From: Schoenoplectus triqueter
Taxonomy: Eukaryota; Streptophyta; Magnoliopsida; Poales; Cyperaceae
NCBI GenBank assembly: GCA_964058805.1
Contig: CAXKVV010000716.1
Span: 1-36,155 of the forward strand
Reading direction: 5' to 3'
DNA length: 36,155 nt
Shown here one piece after another: positions 11,335-21,809 of this stretch. The position numbers and the translations under genes were made by a program. The notes below the pieces were generated by a model. It was not told the origin of the DNA and ran no database searches. It worked only from the letters and a program-made list of their open reading frames with translations. Every line of letters begins with the position of its first letter. The stretch's first letter is position 1.

Positions 11335-11883
11335 GTAACCGAACTGACCTCTACTCAATTAATTCCTCCCCTCCGTGAGATCCCCCCCCCCCCTTGATTG
11401 CTCATTTTGTACCATTCATTACTCATCCCGCAACAATATCTATTGGCTGTTGCACACCTTTTTCTTTTTCTTTTGTTTTTATCTACAAATTGTATTTTTG
11501 TTGAAGTTTGTGACGCCTGCTGCTTAGGGAGAACCTGGTCAGCACATCAGTCCCCGGGCATGGTATAGTTATGTGAGTTAGCACAAATTCATATACTTGT
11601 TTGCTAGTGCTAAATCTATACTTGAAACTTGCCAACTTGCCAACTTGTGAAATTAATAACCAAACTTACCAATACTTATGACCTATACTTAATTAATAAC
11701 CGAACTTGTGAAATTTACCAATACTTATGAAATGACCTGGTACTAAACTGGTCTTTTGAATTTTGCCCCCCCCCCCCCCCCCACCAAAAAAAAAAAAAAA
11801 AAAAGCTGGCCTTTTGAATTTTGATACAAATTACTTGACAAAAAGCAATTTAAAAATTCATGCTTGTTACTAATTCAAATCAG
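11335..11883 (+). other. Probable leader intron of the GRF gene with poly-C/poly-A tract
   Basis: The stretch between donor CAG/GTAACC and acceptor AAATCAG holds a run of 12 C (about 11382-11393) and, at 11766-11804, 17 C followed by ACC and 19 A. The poly-C/poly-A block is flanked on both sides by near-identical CTGGYCTTTTGAATTTTG. No coding sequence is seen. Confidence 0.5.
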
Positions 11884-11885
11884 AG

Positions 11886-12194
11886 ATGAAGACGAGCGGT
11901 TCTGGAAGTAATACTTTCTTCACCTTGAGGTAATATATTTGTAAGAAATATGGTTCTCCATGTTTTGTGACTACGTCGTACACTGACGACAATCCAAACC
12001 GTAAAATTTATGCATGTAAGTGTATGAAGAATGGCAGCATCTTCCGTTCTTGGTGTGATGTTGAGAACATGAATAAGAAACAAGATGAAGAAGTGAATTT
12101 GAATCTCATCCATACGATGCAAAAGCAATGCCAATGTGAGAATGCAATACAAGAAATGAAAAAAAAACTATTAAATTTGGTTTTCGATGCATGA
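11886..12194 (+). pseudogene. GRF-type zinc-finger protein gene of the MULE, in-frame stop
   Basis: From the ATG at 11886 the frame reads 15 codons, meets TAA at 11931-11933, then stays open to 12194, about 102 codons in all. Downstream of the stop the sequence has CKKYGSPC, TSYTDDNPNRKIYAC and FRSWCD. This is the pattern of the GRF zinc finger: Cys pair, T-S-x-T-x-x-N-P-x-R, Cys, then aromatic and Trp-Cys-Asp in place of the usual F.W.D. A Lys/Glu-rich coiled-coil-like tail follows (ENAIQEMKKKL). GRF fingers are nucleic-acid binding in other proteins; the role here is unknown. It faces the transposase tail to tail. If the TAA is real, only the part starting at a downstream Met could be made, which would lose the first Cys pair. 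Confidence 0.65.
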
Positions 12195-12574
12195 TGATTT
12201 TATAAGTTGTTTGTTGTATGTTTATTATAATTTATATTAGAAAGTACAGTGGTTATGATTATTGATGTACACAATAGCAGTTAGTACAATGGGTGTGATT
12301 CTGAGAAATTTATTTTCTGTGCAAGTCTTCAACTTGGTTATAGATGATATTGAGGTCAATAGATTCAGCAAACATAGTATTATTATAACTCCTAGAAAAC
12401 TTAGTATTCGTAATACATAATCAGAAAGTCTATTGAAAAAAAATGTAAAACTAAAAAGCGGATAGGTCTAATATAGGTTTAATCCATCTGAAACGAATGA
12501 AAATAAATTAATAAAATAAATAAACACAAAGTATTAATACAACTGATTCAGCAACTCATGTATTCAGTACAGCC
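12195..12574. other. Intergenic space between the two convergent MULE genes
   Basis: AT-rich DNA between the end of the GRF frame and the C-terminal coding remnant of the transposase. It should hold the 3' ends of both transcripts. No other feature is seen. Confidence 0.5.
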
Positions 12575-13954
12575 TCAGTCAGAAACTTCATCACCGCTCT
12601 CATCTTCACTACTGAAGCATTTAAATTCAGTATTTTTCTTTCCTCTAGCCTTATCTCTCAAAAGTACACTGGCACCCATTCTGTTCGAGAATGAAACATT
12701 ACCTGATTATTATCTTTCACCTTGTGTGCCTCCAACATTGCTGTCCAACCTTGCTCAAAATTTATTATTGTCAAGCTACGATTAATAACTTTCTTTAGAT
12801 GATCCTCAAAGTTAGGTTTTGAGTTGTACACCTTCAACAATTGCTCTCTTGCTTTTCTCATGACTAGCCATTGGCAACACCTATGTACTGTATTTGGGAA
12901 ATTTCTTTATGACAATTCGCATAGCAGGATCTTGATTTGTGATGATGGATTTTAGATACTTTCCGTACATTGCCTTCAACCATGTTTCAAATAACCAAAC
13001 AAAATTGATCACCTTTTCAGCCCTTAGAAGAGCCATACCGAAAAAAATTGAATGCCTATGATGATTGCAACCAATAAATGGAGTCAATGGCAGGTTGTAC
13101 CTATTAGTACTGTAGGTAATATCGAATGTAACGACATCACAAAATTCTAAATTTGCCCTTCTTGCCCTCTCATCCACCCAAAATATAGTTTGGGCAGCAC
13201 CATTGTCGTTTGTATCTATTGCACAAAAGAACTCTACATCTTCTTCTTGTTTTTTTCCGAAAGTATGCAATCCGATAATCTTCTTTTTTTCCGTTGCAAT
13301 CTGATTGCTCACATCCTTTTTCCTAAAACAAAGTTTTTTTTTGCCCCCTCGCTTCTTAGCTAAATATTCCATTATTTGAGAGGTACTTACATTTTGAGCA
13401 CTTAGGTCAAGAATTAGTTCCCTATCTTCAGCAAGAATCTCCTTTTGGGATCGAAGATTTTGATTTTTTGATGGAGAAAGAATAAGCGGATGATTATGTT
13501 CTTCATTGAAAACCGACACCTGCCAAATTCCCGTCTTTAATACCTTTATCCTTGGGTATGCCTTACAACCTGTTCTTGTACTTCCATGCTCTCTCTCTTG
13601 TGTTTTCTGATCCGTTGTAATACTCATAGATTGTTGTCTAGCTATTTGTCTTTTTGAAAATCCTTCCTTCGAGCAACAAAATCTCATGGATGAAACATCA
13701 TTCTTTGATTTTGCACAAGTATCTTTACGAGCACTAAAACCAACTTGACCGGCAAAAGAATTATAAAAATTAAAGGCCTCATCAGATATTTGAAACTCCA
13801 TATCAATATAAGGTCGGATTTGTTCTACAATATTATCACCTTCTTCTTTCATTTCCCATTGTTTTTCCCCTTCTTTTTCTGCTTCGTCATCCTCTAATAC
13901 TACATCTGAATCTAAAAAATCGCTAAACCCAATATAAAGATCATCGCCATCCAT
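12575..13954 (-). pseudogene. FAR1-type MULE transposase, frameshifted and internally deleted
   Basis: The first ATG in frame is at 13952-13954 (upstream codons start only with TTG), giving 357 codons to the stop at 12881. Residues ~60-160 form a FAR1 DNA-binding domain with CCSKEG, TGCKAYPR and an H-x-H pair (EEHNHPL). The MULE transposase domain follows with DVVTFDITYSTN (first catalytic Asp, ~278) and ITNQDPAM (second Asp, ~342). After KKFP the frame is lost, apparently by one extra A. The next frame (12879 to 12658) continues with HRCCQWL, INFEQGW (candidate for the third acidic residue) and EWVPVY. A second shift leads to LRDKARGKK and an acidic tail ending at 12575. The region that normally follows VPVYLRDTF, including the SWIM finger, seems to be missing. 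FAR1/FHY3 proteins are domesticated relatives, but the TIR context makes this a transposon copy. Confidence 0.85.
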
Positions 13955-14047
13955 TTGTTTATATATAAAAAAGTAAATGAATATATTGTTAGCTTCTAAT
14001 TGCAATTCTGCAGCACTAAAAATATCAAAATAAAATCATATCATTAC

Positions 14048-14149
14048 CCGAAGATTGATAAATTCATTGCTATTTGTGGCAGATGAATCATGAGTAGGGG
14101 TTGAGTTGATAGATGCTGCTATACTACTTGAAGCATCTTCAAAAGACAT
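14048..14149 (-). other. Possible upstream coding exon of the MULE transposase
   Basis: On the minus strand TAATAACAG precedes an ATG at 14149, and 34 open codons starting MSFEDASSSIAAS run to a donor CTTCGG/GTAATG. The composition (Ser/Thr/Asn-rich) fits a transposase N-terminus. Joining it to the main frame through the acceptors near 14005-14025 leaves the phase wrong by one position, so either the acceptor is different or one more small lesion is present. Confidence 0.4.
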
Positions 14150-14389
14150 CTGTTATTACATATAACAATAATTAGATACAGAAATAAAACTACAAGTTTA
14201 CTCTTGCCACCACAACTTGGTTAGGAATAGGTAATCAATATAAATCAAAATATAAAATTATGTCAATTCGGTCTATCTTTAAATGCTTTCAAATGCCTAA
14301 TCTGACCCAGTTTGTATATTTTTTTTTTATCTTCAAATTATGAGTACAAGATTCATGATGTATATATTTTAATATTTTACAATTATCAT

Positions 14390-14789
14390 TGTAATATTTA
14401 ACGGATAAAACTTACAAGTTGCTCCGTTAATCTTCGTGCGGAAGCGGTTCTGACCAATACAGCACTATCACTGGTTCTACAAGAAATCACGAGCCGAAGC
14501 CGGAAGCCTTGCGTTTTCCACAACCTAAATTCTTCAAGTCTTAACAGAGTATCTTTTCTCTTTCTCTCACTCTTTGATAATAGTGACAGATTCGTTTTCT
14601 GATCATCTGTGAGAGAGAGTATACTAGTGTATATTTATAAGCCAACGCATCTGCTCAATACACTTGTTCAATGCACCTCTCCAGTGCACCTGTTCAATGC
14701 ACCTCTCCAGTGCATCTGTTCAATCTTATAACGGGTTGGGTTTGGATTCGGGTTTCCCATAATGGGCGTACTGATAATTAAATCCAACA
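14390..14789 (-). repeat. 3' LTR of the copia element
   Basis: 400 bp, TG..CA bounded in both orientations (TGTTGGATTT to ATATTACA on the element strand). It appears identical to 20988-21387. A TATAAATATAC motif on the element strand at about 14629-14640 is a candidate promoter TATA box. Two near-copies of GCACTGGAGAGGTGCATTGA lie just upstream of it on the element strand, at about 14669-14714. Confidence 0.95.
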
Positions 14790-15883
14790 TCTCCCACTCG
14801 CACAAAATGGAAGACCCGATATAAACTAAGAGAATATATAATTTCTTATCTCTGTTAAAATTCATACAAGAAAATAGGCCGTGACCAGCATATTTGAATT
14901 TGAGAGCATATGTTGTTATCCAACTGTTAGGTATGTATAACAACATCTAAGTAGAGTAAATATGCAGTACCCCAGATCATCTAATCATATTTTAAGTATA
15001 ATATGATCTCTTTTATTTATTGATACATCCATACTTATATATTCACAATCATGTCACATAAACATAATTGGTGCACCAGTGAATATAAATAAATATGATA
15101 CTATAATGATCTTTTTCTTTTATCTAAAATCTCTTCATTCCAAAACAATTGTTATCCAGATATGTTTCATTAGACCGCATCAATCATGATCATTGATAAC
15201 ATTCTAAAATAACTAATTGAAATGAAACTTCAAGTATTTAGTAAAAAATCAAAGAGTACTATGAGATTCTTTTTATCTCACGGGTCTCACACAACAAAGA
15301 AGCAGAGATCATATCTTCTGTTACCCTATTGGTCAATTGCACATATGGTATGAAACATATGCTATGGTATTATTCTCCATTTTCTTATGGAGCGTATGTC
15401 TAAACTAAAATTTAATACCATACAAGTGATAGTTCAGATATATATAAAATATCTAACTTGAGTCCACAACTCTACTTTTTTTTAAATACAATAACAAGAC
15501 TCCCACTTGGCATAAGACAGTTAAGGTAAATAGTGGATATTTCACCTTCGGTCATAATTGTAATTCATATGACCTCATCTTGATTCTTTATCAAGGCGAT
15601 ATTATTTTAAGCACTTTGCTCTCACGTTTTGTATCATATTTAGCTTAAAACTAATCTCATTTCTATGTACTACAAAGACATAGAAGCGATTGCCTGTGTG
15701 AGAAGACCAATCAACTGTCTGACATACCTTTTATTTTATATCTCATCTCATGTGTTATGCTAAATATACTGATATTAAATAATTTATAACAATCATCACA
15801 TAAATGAATTAAGAAAATAGCATCCATTGCATTTATCCCATAAATATAAATATACATGATATATTATTCAATAAAATATAAAA
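14790..15883 (-). other. Copia 3' non-coding region and polypurine tract
   Basis: On the element strand the polypurine tract GAGTGGGAGA abuts the 3' LTR (reverse complement of 14790-14800). A second AGTGGGAG block is found at 15501-15508, about 700 bp further in. There is no open frame between the gag-pol stop and the LTR apart from 14668-14946, which runs into the LTR and shows no domain. Confidence 0.7.
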
Positions 15884-18800
15884 TCATAATCTACGTAACC
15901 CTAGAGATTTGACATGACCAACAAACATATCTCTAGGTATTGCCTTTGTAAAAGGATCTGCCACCATTTTGTGTGTAGATATATACTGCATGCAAACTTG
16001 CTTTTTCGCCACCATGTCTCTAACGAAGTTATACTTAGTATCAATGTGTTTGGTTTTTGAATGATACTTGGGATCTTTTGTATAAGCGATCGCTGCCTGA
16101 CTATCACTATGTACTAACACTGGGTCAGTTTCATTCTCACAGAAACCCAAGTGATTTAAAAATCTTCTAAGCCAAACTGCTTCTTGTACTGCTGCTGAAA
16201 ATGCCACAAATTCAGCTTCCATTGTGGATAAGGATATACAACTCTGTTTCTTACTACTCCAAGAGATGACTCCATTATTAAGTAAGAAAACATAACCAGA
16301 GGTAGATTTTCTTTCATCTAAATCTCCTCCCCAGTCAGCATCTGCATAACCCATGAGTTGTAGATTTTCTCCTTGAAAACATAATGAATAATCTGCAGTA
16401 CCTTTCAGATACCTAAGTATTCTTTTTACTGCTTTCCAATGGGACTGTCCTGGATTAGCTTGATATCTACTCACCATTCCAACGGCGAAACTGATATCCG
16501 GTCTAGTACACATCATAGCATACATAAGACTGCCTACAGCACTTGAGTAAGGAATTTTTTTCATTTGTGCTTTTTCATCTGGAGTCTTTGGACACATTCT
16601 TAAGCTAAGACCTTCGCCTTTTGCTATAGGAGTATCAATGGATTTACAGTCTTGCATATGAAACTTTTCAAGTACTTTTCTGATGTAATGCTCTTGTGAT
16701 AGAGCTAACATCTTCTTGGAACGATCTCTTTCAATCTTCACTCCAAGAATATATGCTGCTTCACCCATATCTTTCATATCAAAATTGGAGGATAACCATT
16801 CTTTAATAGTTTTCACATACTCCTTATTGTTACTAGCCAACAGTATGTCATCCACATAAAGTGATAGTATCACAAATTTATTTTTGGATCTCTTAACATA
16901 CACGCAGTGATCTTCATCAATCATTTTAAAATCGAATGATATGATAGCTTGATGAAATCGAATGTACCATTGTCTGGAAGATTGTTTGAGACCATAAATA
17001 GATCTCAATAATTTGCACACTTTGTGCTCTTGACCTTCAACAACAAAGCTTGCAGGTTGTTCCATATATATCTCTTCTTCCAGATTGCCATTTAGAAATG
17101 CGGTTTTGACATCCATTTGATGCAACTCCAAATCTAAACCGGCAACAATAGCTAGTATCAATCGTATAGAAGTAAATCTCACAACAGGAGAGAAAGTTTC
17201 TTCATAGTCTATCCCTTCTTGTTGTGTATACCCCTTAGCAACAAGGCGTGCCTTATATCTGTCAATTGAGCCGTCAGCTAGACGTTTAATCTTGAGAACC
17301 CATTTGTTCCCAATTGCCTTACGTCCTTCTGGGAGATCAACTAATTCCCAAACATTATTTGATCTCATTGACTCCATTTCTTCTTCCATTGCTTTCATCC
17401 ATTTCTCTTTAGCGGGACAAGTAAGAGCCTCTCGAATATTTGTTGGCTCTTCTTCATCTTGCATGACAATCATGTAAGATTCATTCTCAATTGGAAAATG
17501 ACGTTTAGGAACTCTAGCACGGTTGCTCTGCCTAATTTGTGATTGTGCTGAGCTTGGCTCGGCATCATCTCCTAATTTTCTCCCACTTGGATGAGATACT
17601 GTTGGAGGTTCAGGAATATGCACTAAACGATTTGCAACAATCAAATCATTTTGTTCATCTACCTCATATAAAGAAAAATCCTGAACTATCTCACCCTTTT
17701 TTGGAAATTCATTTTCTAAGAAAATGACATCTCGTGACTCAAATTCTGTTACACTCCCACTTGATTGTTCACCAATGAACACATAACCTTTGGAATGTTC
17801 AGAGTATCGTATAAATATACTCTTTTTACCTCGTGGACCTAATTTACCATGCTGATGAGACATATCATGAACAAAAGCAGCACATCCCCAAGGTCTCAGA
17901 TTACTAAGATCTGGTTTTCTATTATTCCAAAGTTCGTAAGGAGTAGAAGAAACAGATTTAGAGGGTACACGGTTTAGAATATAAACAGCAGTCAACAATG
18001 CATCACCCCAAAAAGTGATTGGCAGATTTGCTTGAACCATCATTGACCTAACCATTTCTAAAAGAGTTCGATTTCTCCTTTCAGCTACTCCATTTTGTTG
18101 TGGAGTATATGGTATGGTCAATTGCCTAAGTATTCCTTTTTCTTCGCACATTTGTTTGAATTCATCAGATAAATATTCGCGACCACGATCCGTTCTTAAG
18201 GCCTTAACCTTTCTGTCTAATTGATTTTCAACAAAAATAATAAACTTCTTAAAGCATGCAAGAGCTTCAGATTTATGAGATATCAAATAGACATAACCGT
18301 ATCGTGTATAATCATCAACGAAGGTGATAAAATATCTACCTCCATGTCGTGCCCTCACATTCATTGGTCCACAAATGTCTGAATGAATTAATTGCAATGG
18401 AAATTCAGATCTAGTTCCGGTTCCGAATGGTTTTCTTGCCATTTTTCCTTTTAAACAATTTTCACATGTTGGTAGACTAACCCGTTCAAGATGGCCTAGT
18501 AAGCCTTCTTTGGCTAATCTATCCATCCTTTGTTGTCCAATATGACCTAATCTCATATGCCATACATTCACATCAGTATTATCATTAGCATATGTAATTA
18601 AAGAAAAATGAGTATTATAAGAAGTCATTATATTAACAACATCTAAAATGATAAAACCATTCGATACATATCCATAACCATAACATACATCATCCAGATA
18701 CAACTTAATACTAGTACTGCACATGTTCAAAGTAAATCCAAATCTAAGAAGAACAACAACAGATACAAGATTTCGTCGAATTTCAGGTGCAAAGAGAACA

Positions 18801-19918
18801 TCATGTAAGAGAAGGGTTCGACCATCACGCATATCCAACTTGCATGTGCCTATACCCTTGACCGGTACACGAGAATTATTTCCTACATAAAGCCATTTTG
18901 ATCCTTGAGGAATTCGACGAAAATCCACAAACAAGTCACGATCTTTGGCTACATGGTCTGTTGCCCCTGAGTCTACAGTCCACAAAGGATAAGAATCAGC
19001 CATAAAAACAGAACTGGAAACATATGAAAAATATGAAATATTTTCTATTATCTGTACCTTGCGGGGCTCATTGCATTCACGAGCATAGTGACCTTTCTTG
19101 CCACAATTGAAACATTTGATCTTGGCCTTGTTATGCTTCTTAGAACTGTTCTGAGAAGCCTTTCCCTTGCCATGATTCTGCCCCTTATACTTTTTCTCTT
19201 GCTTTCCCTTTCCCTTGCCATAATTTGACTTACGTTTCTGACCTTGTCCTCCATGAGAACTTGAACCGGCCAAATGCACAGTAGTTTCAGTTTCCTGAGG
19301 TTTTGATGCCTCAATACGATCTTCCTCAAGTTCTAAATGCCTGACAGCATCGTTGAGAGTTTTAATACCCTCATTATGAGTTAAATTCACTTTCATGTGT
19401 TCCCATGTATAAGGAAGTGAACGAATCACTGCTTGAACCTGCTGTTCATTAGTCAAAATATGGCCGGCATCCTTCAACTCACTAATCATATTCGACATCT
19501 CCCTGAGATGTTGACGCATGCTGTGATTAGGACGCTTCTTGTAAGTGTCAAATTTGATGGTGAGTTGTCTCAGTTTGGTAACAGAAGTTCCACCAAACTT
19601 CTGCTTCAAAGCAAGCCACATCTCTTTGGCAACTTCATGTTGTCTGAACTCACGCATCACATCATTTTCCATACTGCTCAACAACGTAATGCGAGCAATG
19701 GAGTTCTTCTTTTTCCATGATTCAAATGCAGCACTGTCACTAATGTGCTTGGGAGTTGTACCTTTCTCTGGTTCAGTTAGAATATGATCCAGGACCGTAA
19801 GAACCTCTTGTTCTTCCAGGACATACTGAATTTTCATGGCCCAAATTTCATAATTTTCGCCATTCAGTTTTTCACCCTTATTAAGTTCTGCCACAATATT
19901 TCTAGATGCAGATGCCAT
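15884..19918 (-). CDS. Copia gag-pol polyprotein, intact 1344 aa
   Basis: Single frame from a true ATG. In order: gag (about 1-250, UBN2-type); zinc knuckle CX2CX4HX4C at C269, C272, H277, C282, followed by a basic stretch; aspartic protease with DSGAT at 316-320; integrase with H454, H459, C485, C488 zinc site and catalytic D514, D577, E613 (35-residue spacing between the last two); reverse transcriptase from about 835 with YVDD at 1021-1024; RNase H with D1193, E1234 and D1272 and the C-terminal TKHIDTKYNF motif. The order integrase before reverse transcriptase defines Ty1/copia. All catalytic residues I can check are present and there is no internal stop. The polyprotein makes virus-like particles and inserts cDNA in the host genome in known relatives. 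I do not assign a lineage. Short frames inside it on either strand are shadows. Confidence 0.97.
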   Translation of the reverse strand: MASASRNIVAELNKGEKLNGENYEIWAMKIQYVLEEQEVLTVLDHILTEPEKGTTPKHISDSAAFESWKKKNSIARITLLSSMENDVMREFRQHEVAKEMWLALKQKFGGTSVTKLRQLTIKFDTYKKRPNHSMRQHLREMSNMISELKDAGHILTNEQQVQAVIRSLPYTWEHMKVNLTHNEGIKTLNDAVRHLELEEDRIEASKPQETETTVHLAGSSSHGGQGQKRKSNYGKGKGKQEKKYKGQNHGKGKASQNSSKKHNKAKIKCFNCGKKGHYARECNEPRKVQIIENISYFSYVSSSVFMADSYPLWTVDSGATDHVAKDRDLFVDFRRIPQGSKWLYVGNNSRVPVKGIGTCKLDMRDGRTLLLHDVLFAPEIRRNLVSVVVLLRFGFTLNMCSTSIKLYLDDVCYGYGYVSNGFIILDVVNIMTSYNTHFSLITYANDNTDVNVWHMRLGHIGQQRMDRLAKEGLLGHLERVSLPTCENCLKGKMARKPFGTGTRSEFPLQLIHSDICGPMNVRARHGGRYFITFVDDYTRYGYVYLISHKSEALACFKKFIIFVENQLDRKVKALRTDRGREYLSDEFKQMCEEKGILRQLTIPYTPQQNGVAERRNRTLLEMVRSMMVQANLPITFWGDALLTAVYILNRVPSKSVSSTPYELWNNRKPDLSNLRPWGCAAFVHDMSHQHGKLGPRGKKSIFIRYSEHSKGYVFIGEQSSGSVTEFESRDVIFLENEFPKKGEIVQDFSLYEVDEQNDLIVANRLVHIPEPPTVSHPSGRKLGDDAEPSSAQSQIRQSNRARVPKRHFPIENESYMIVMQDEEEPTNIREALTCPAKEKWMKAMEEEMESMRSNNVWELVDLPEGRKAIGNKWVLKIKRLADGSIDRYKARLVAKGYTQQEGIDYEETFSPVVRFTSIRLILAIVAGLDLELHQMDVKTAFLNGNLEEEIYMEQPASFVVEGQEHKVCKLLRSIYGLKQSSRQWYIRFHQAIISFDFKMIDEDHCVYVKRSKNKFVILSLYVDDILLASNNKEYVKTIKEWLSSNFDMKDMGEAAYILGVKIERDRSKKMLALSQEHYIRKVLEKFHMQDCKSIDTPIAKGEGLSLRMCPKTPDEKAQMKKIPYSSAVGSLMYAMMCTRPDISFAVGMVSRYQANPGQSHWKAVKRILRYLKGTADYSLCFQGENLQLMGYADADWGGDLDERKSTSGYVFLLNNGVISWSSKKQSCISLSTMEAEFVAFSAAVQEAVWLRRFLNHLGFCENETDPVLVHSDSQAAIAYTKDPKYHSKTKHIDTKYNFVRDMVAKKQVCMQYISTHKMVADPFTKAIPRDMFVGHVKSLGLRRL

Positions 19919-20987
19919 TTTGCTAAGAAATTTAAAAAAAAATTAAACTAAGTCAGGACATCACACAATTCTGATGACTTAATATAAATTATTTAATACT
20001 TAGCATAACACATATAGTTTTGTAACAAACTCAAAATAATTTAATAATAATAATATTTATAGATTAAAATCGAAAGATCATCAAATTTCACAATCATCTT
20101 TTAATTCTATAAATTTTATTAATATTAATTATTTTGAAGTACAAAACTCCCACAAAAAATTGATAAACAACAAATATATAAATAATAAAAAAATTGAACA
20201 ATAAAAAAAATTCGAACTTAAAATAATTATTCAGAAAAAAAATTCCGAATTTAACAGATGTATATATATAAATGAATCACTATTCTAACACAAGTTGTAG
20301 TATGGTGTAGTGGTAAGACCATTCTTACTTTAGAGGTCATGGGTTCAAGCCCCAGTGAAAGCAATGTTTCTTTATTTTGCGCGGTTCACTGGATTTATAT
20401 AGACCAAGTTCATTTAAAAAATAATTAAATGAATACAACCAAATGGTCCCCTCTTCCTCTCTCTCCAGCGAAAAAATAAGAAAAAAGATTTGGGATTTGG
20501 TACAATTCGGAAGTATAGAAAAATATCCTTCCCAATCAAGAACCCCTCAGCCCATAAATAGAAAATTTCGCATAAGTCAAGAAATTTGGAGCAAAAATTT
20601 CTTCTTTGTATGGCTGTGATTTATTTGGATTATAAATTTGTCCAACCCAGTTGTACAAGATCCGAAATAAAAGTGTATGTTGATTTCTTTTCACTATTTT
20701 GCTATGGATCTCCAAGAAATGTACTTATAAAATCTCCAAAAATAGTGAATTTTATAAATATCTTAAAATAACTAAGATTTCACTGAAAAATTTTCAGATT
20801 TATAAAAAATTTGCGATTCAAATCTGAAATTTATATTTATTTAATTCTGGAATTAAAAAAAAAATAAAATAATTATTTTTTTTATCAAAAATTATCTTAT
20901 GTAAAACTAATTTTACATATACATAAAATTCACTAAAAATAGTGATTTAATAAACCAGAATATATGCTATAAAAGCTCTGATACCAA
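19919..20987 (-). other. Copia untranslated leader with primer-binding site
   Basis: A 1.07-kb AT-rich leader between the 5' LTR and the gag start. The primer-binding site, TGGTATCAGAGC on the element strand (reverse complement of 20975-20986), is complementary to the 3' end of initiator-Met tRNA and starts one base after the LTR. A tRNA-like module lies antisense at 20295-20363. Confidence 0.85.
20295..20363 (+). other. tRNA-like sequence with RNA polymerase III boxes (SINE-head-like)
   Basis: Box A-like TGGTGTAGTGG (20303-20313) and a perfect-consensus box B GGTTCAAGCCC (20342-20352) are spaced as in a tRNA gene. A D-stem TGGT/ACCA and a T-stem around TTCAAGC can form, but the acceptor stem does not pair and the anticodon stem is weak, so this is not a functional tRNA gene. 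It resembles the head of a plant tRNA-derived SINE. It is antisense to the copia transcript. Confidence 0.5.
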
Positions 20988-21387
20988 TGTAATATTTAAC
21001 GGATAAAACTTACAAGTTGCTCCGTTAATCTTCGTGCGGAAGCGGTTCTGACCAATACAGCACTATCACTGGTTCTACAAGAAATCACGAGCCGAAGCCG
21101 GAAGCCTTGCGTTTTCCACAACCTAAATTCTTCAAGTCTTAACAGAGTATCTTTTCTCTTTCTCTCACTCTTTGATAATAGTGACAGATTCGTTTTCTGA
21201 TCATCTGTGAGAGAGAGTATACTAGTGTATATTTATAAGCCAACGCATCTGCTCAATACACTTGTTCAATGCACCTCTCCAGTGCACCTGTTCAATGCAC
21301 CTCTCCAGTGCATCTGTTCAATCTTATAACGGGTTGGGTTTGGATTCGGGTTTCCCATAATGGGCGTACTGATAATTAAATCCAACA
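20988..21387 (-). repeat. 5' LTR of the copia element
   Basis: 400 bp that appear identical to 14390-14789. The candidate TATA motif is at about 21227-21238 (TATAAATATAC on the element strand). It adjoins the primer-binding site on its left and the target duplication ATCAT on its right. Confidence 0.95.
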
Positions 21388-21563
21388 ATCATTAACATGC
21401 TTCAAAAGCCATCTGTATTGTATTTTAATTTATTAAAATATTCAAGTGGCTACTATCAGAACTAAAGGAATTATTGGAGTTGTACAACTTAGTTACCTCA
21501 TAATTTCATTAAAATATTCAAAATGCACCTTTGTTTTATTGTAGAGGTAAGTGTTTTGGTTAC

Positions 21564-21740
21564 CTGATAAGATCACGGAGGGAAATGCTTCGGGTGCCTG
21601 ATAATTCCACGGAAGGGAGGGATTTCACGTTGCGACAGGGGAGGATTTATCGCCAGGGAGGCGGGAGCAGATCTAGGGTTTATCGGTGGGAGAGGAGTTT
21701 ATCTCTGAGAGTCCCTGAGTGTTTAATTGCGTAACGGATA
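21564..21740 (-). other. Probable leader exon of the MULE transposase gene
   Basis: Reading the minus strand, CT-rich sequence (CTCCTCTCCCACCG, then CTCCCGCCTCCC) ends at CTTATCAG followed by GTAACC, a donor. The first good acceptor inside the MULE is TAATAACAG before the ATG at 14149. The arrangement is the mirror image of the GRF leader at the left end. No transcript evidence is available. Confidence 0.45.
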
Positions 21741-21809
21741 TGTTAAATTTCATTTCCATCAGTGACACTAGCAGATCAACCTGAGCGCGAACCTTGAAGA
21801 TGAATAAAG

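Larger units (their letters stand above)
14390..21387 (-). mobile_element. Complete Ty1/copia LTR retrotransposon
   Basis: A 6998-bp element with two 400-bp LTRs that appear identical by eye, flanked by the 5-bp target duplication ATCAT (14385-14389 and 21388-21392). It is inserted in minus orientation, so the 5' LTR is 20988-21387. The primer-binding site TGGTATCAGAGC follows it, and the polypurine tract AGTGGGAGA precedes the 3' LTR. A single open gag-pol frame of 1344 codons occupies 15884-19918. The leader (19919-20987) and the 3' non-coding part (14790-15883) are each about 1.1 kb, long for the group. It lies in the presumed leader intron of the MULE transposase gene. All cis signals and domains are present, so it is structurally intact; activity is unknown. 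Confidence 0.97.

Noticed and set aside
11011..11358. Minus-strand frame of 115 codons at the MULE left end
   Set aside because: It is antisense to the presumed GRF leader, starts only with a non-ATG codon or a late Met, and its Arg/Ser/Glu composition follows from the CT-rich leader.
12881..13954. A domesticated FAR1/FHY3 host gene
   Set aside because: It lies between transposon inverted repeats, has frameshifts, and seems to lack the region after the VPVY motif. It is a broken transposase.
20295..20363. A functional tRNA gene
   Set aside because: Although box A and box B are good, the acceptor arms do not pair and the anticodon stem is mostly mismatched or wobble.
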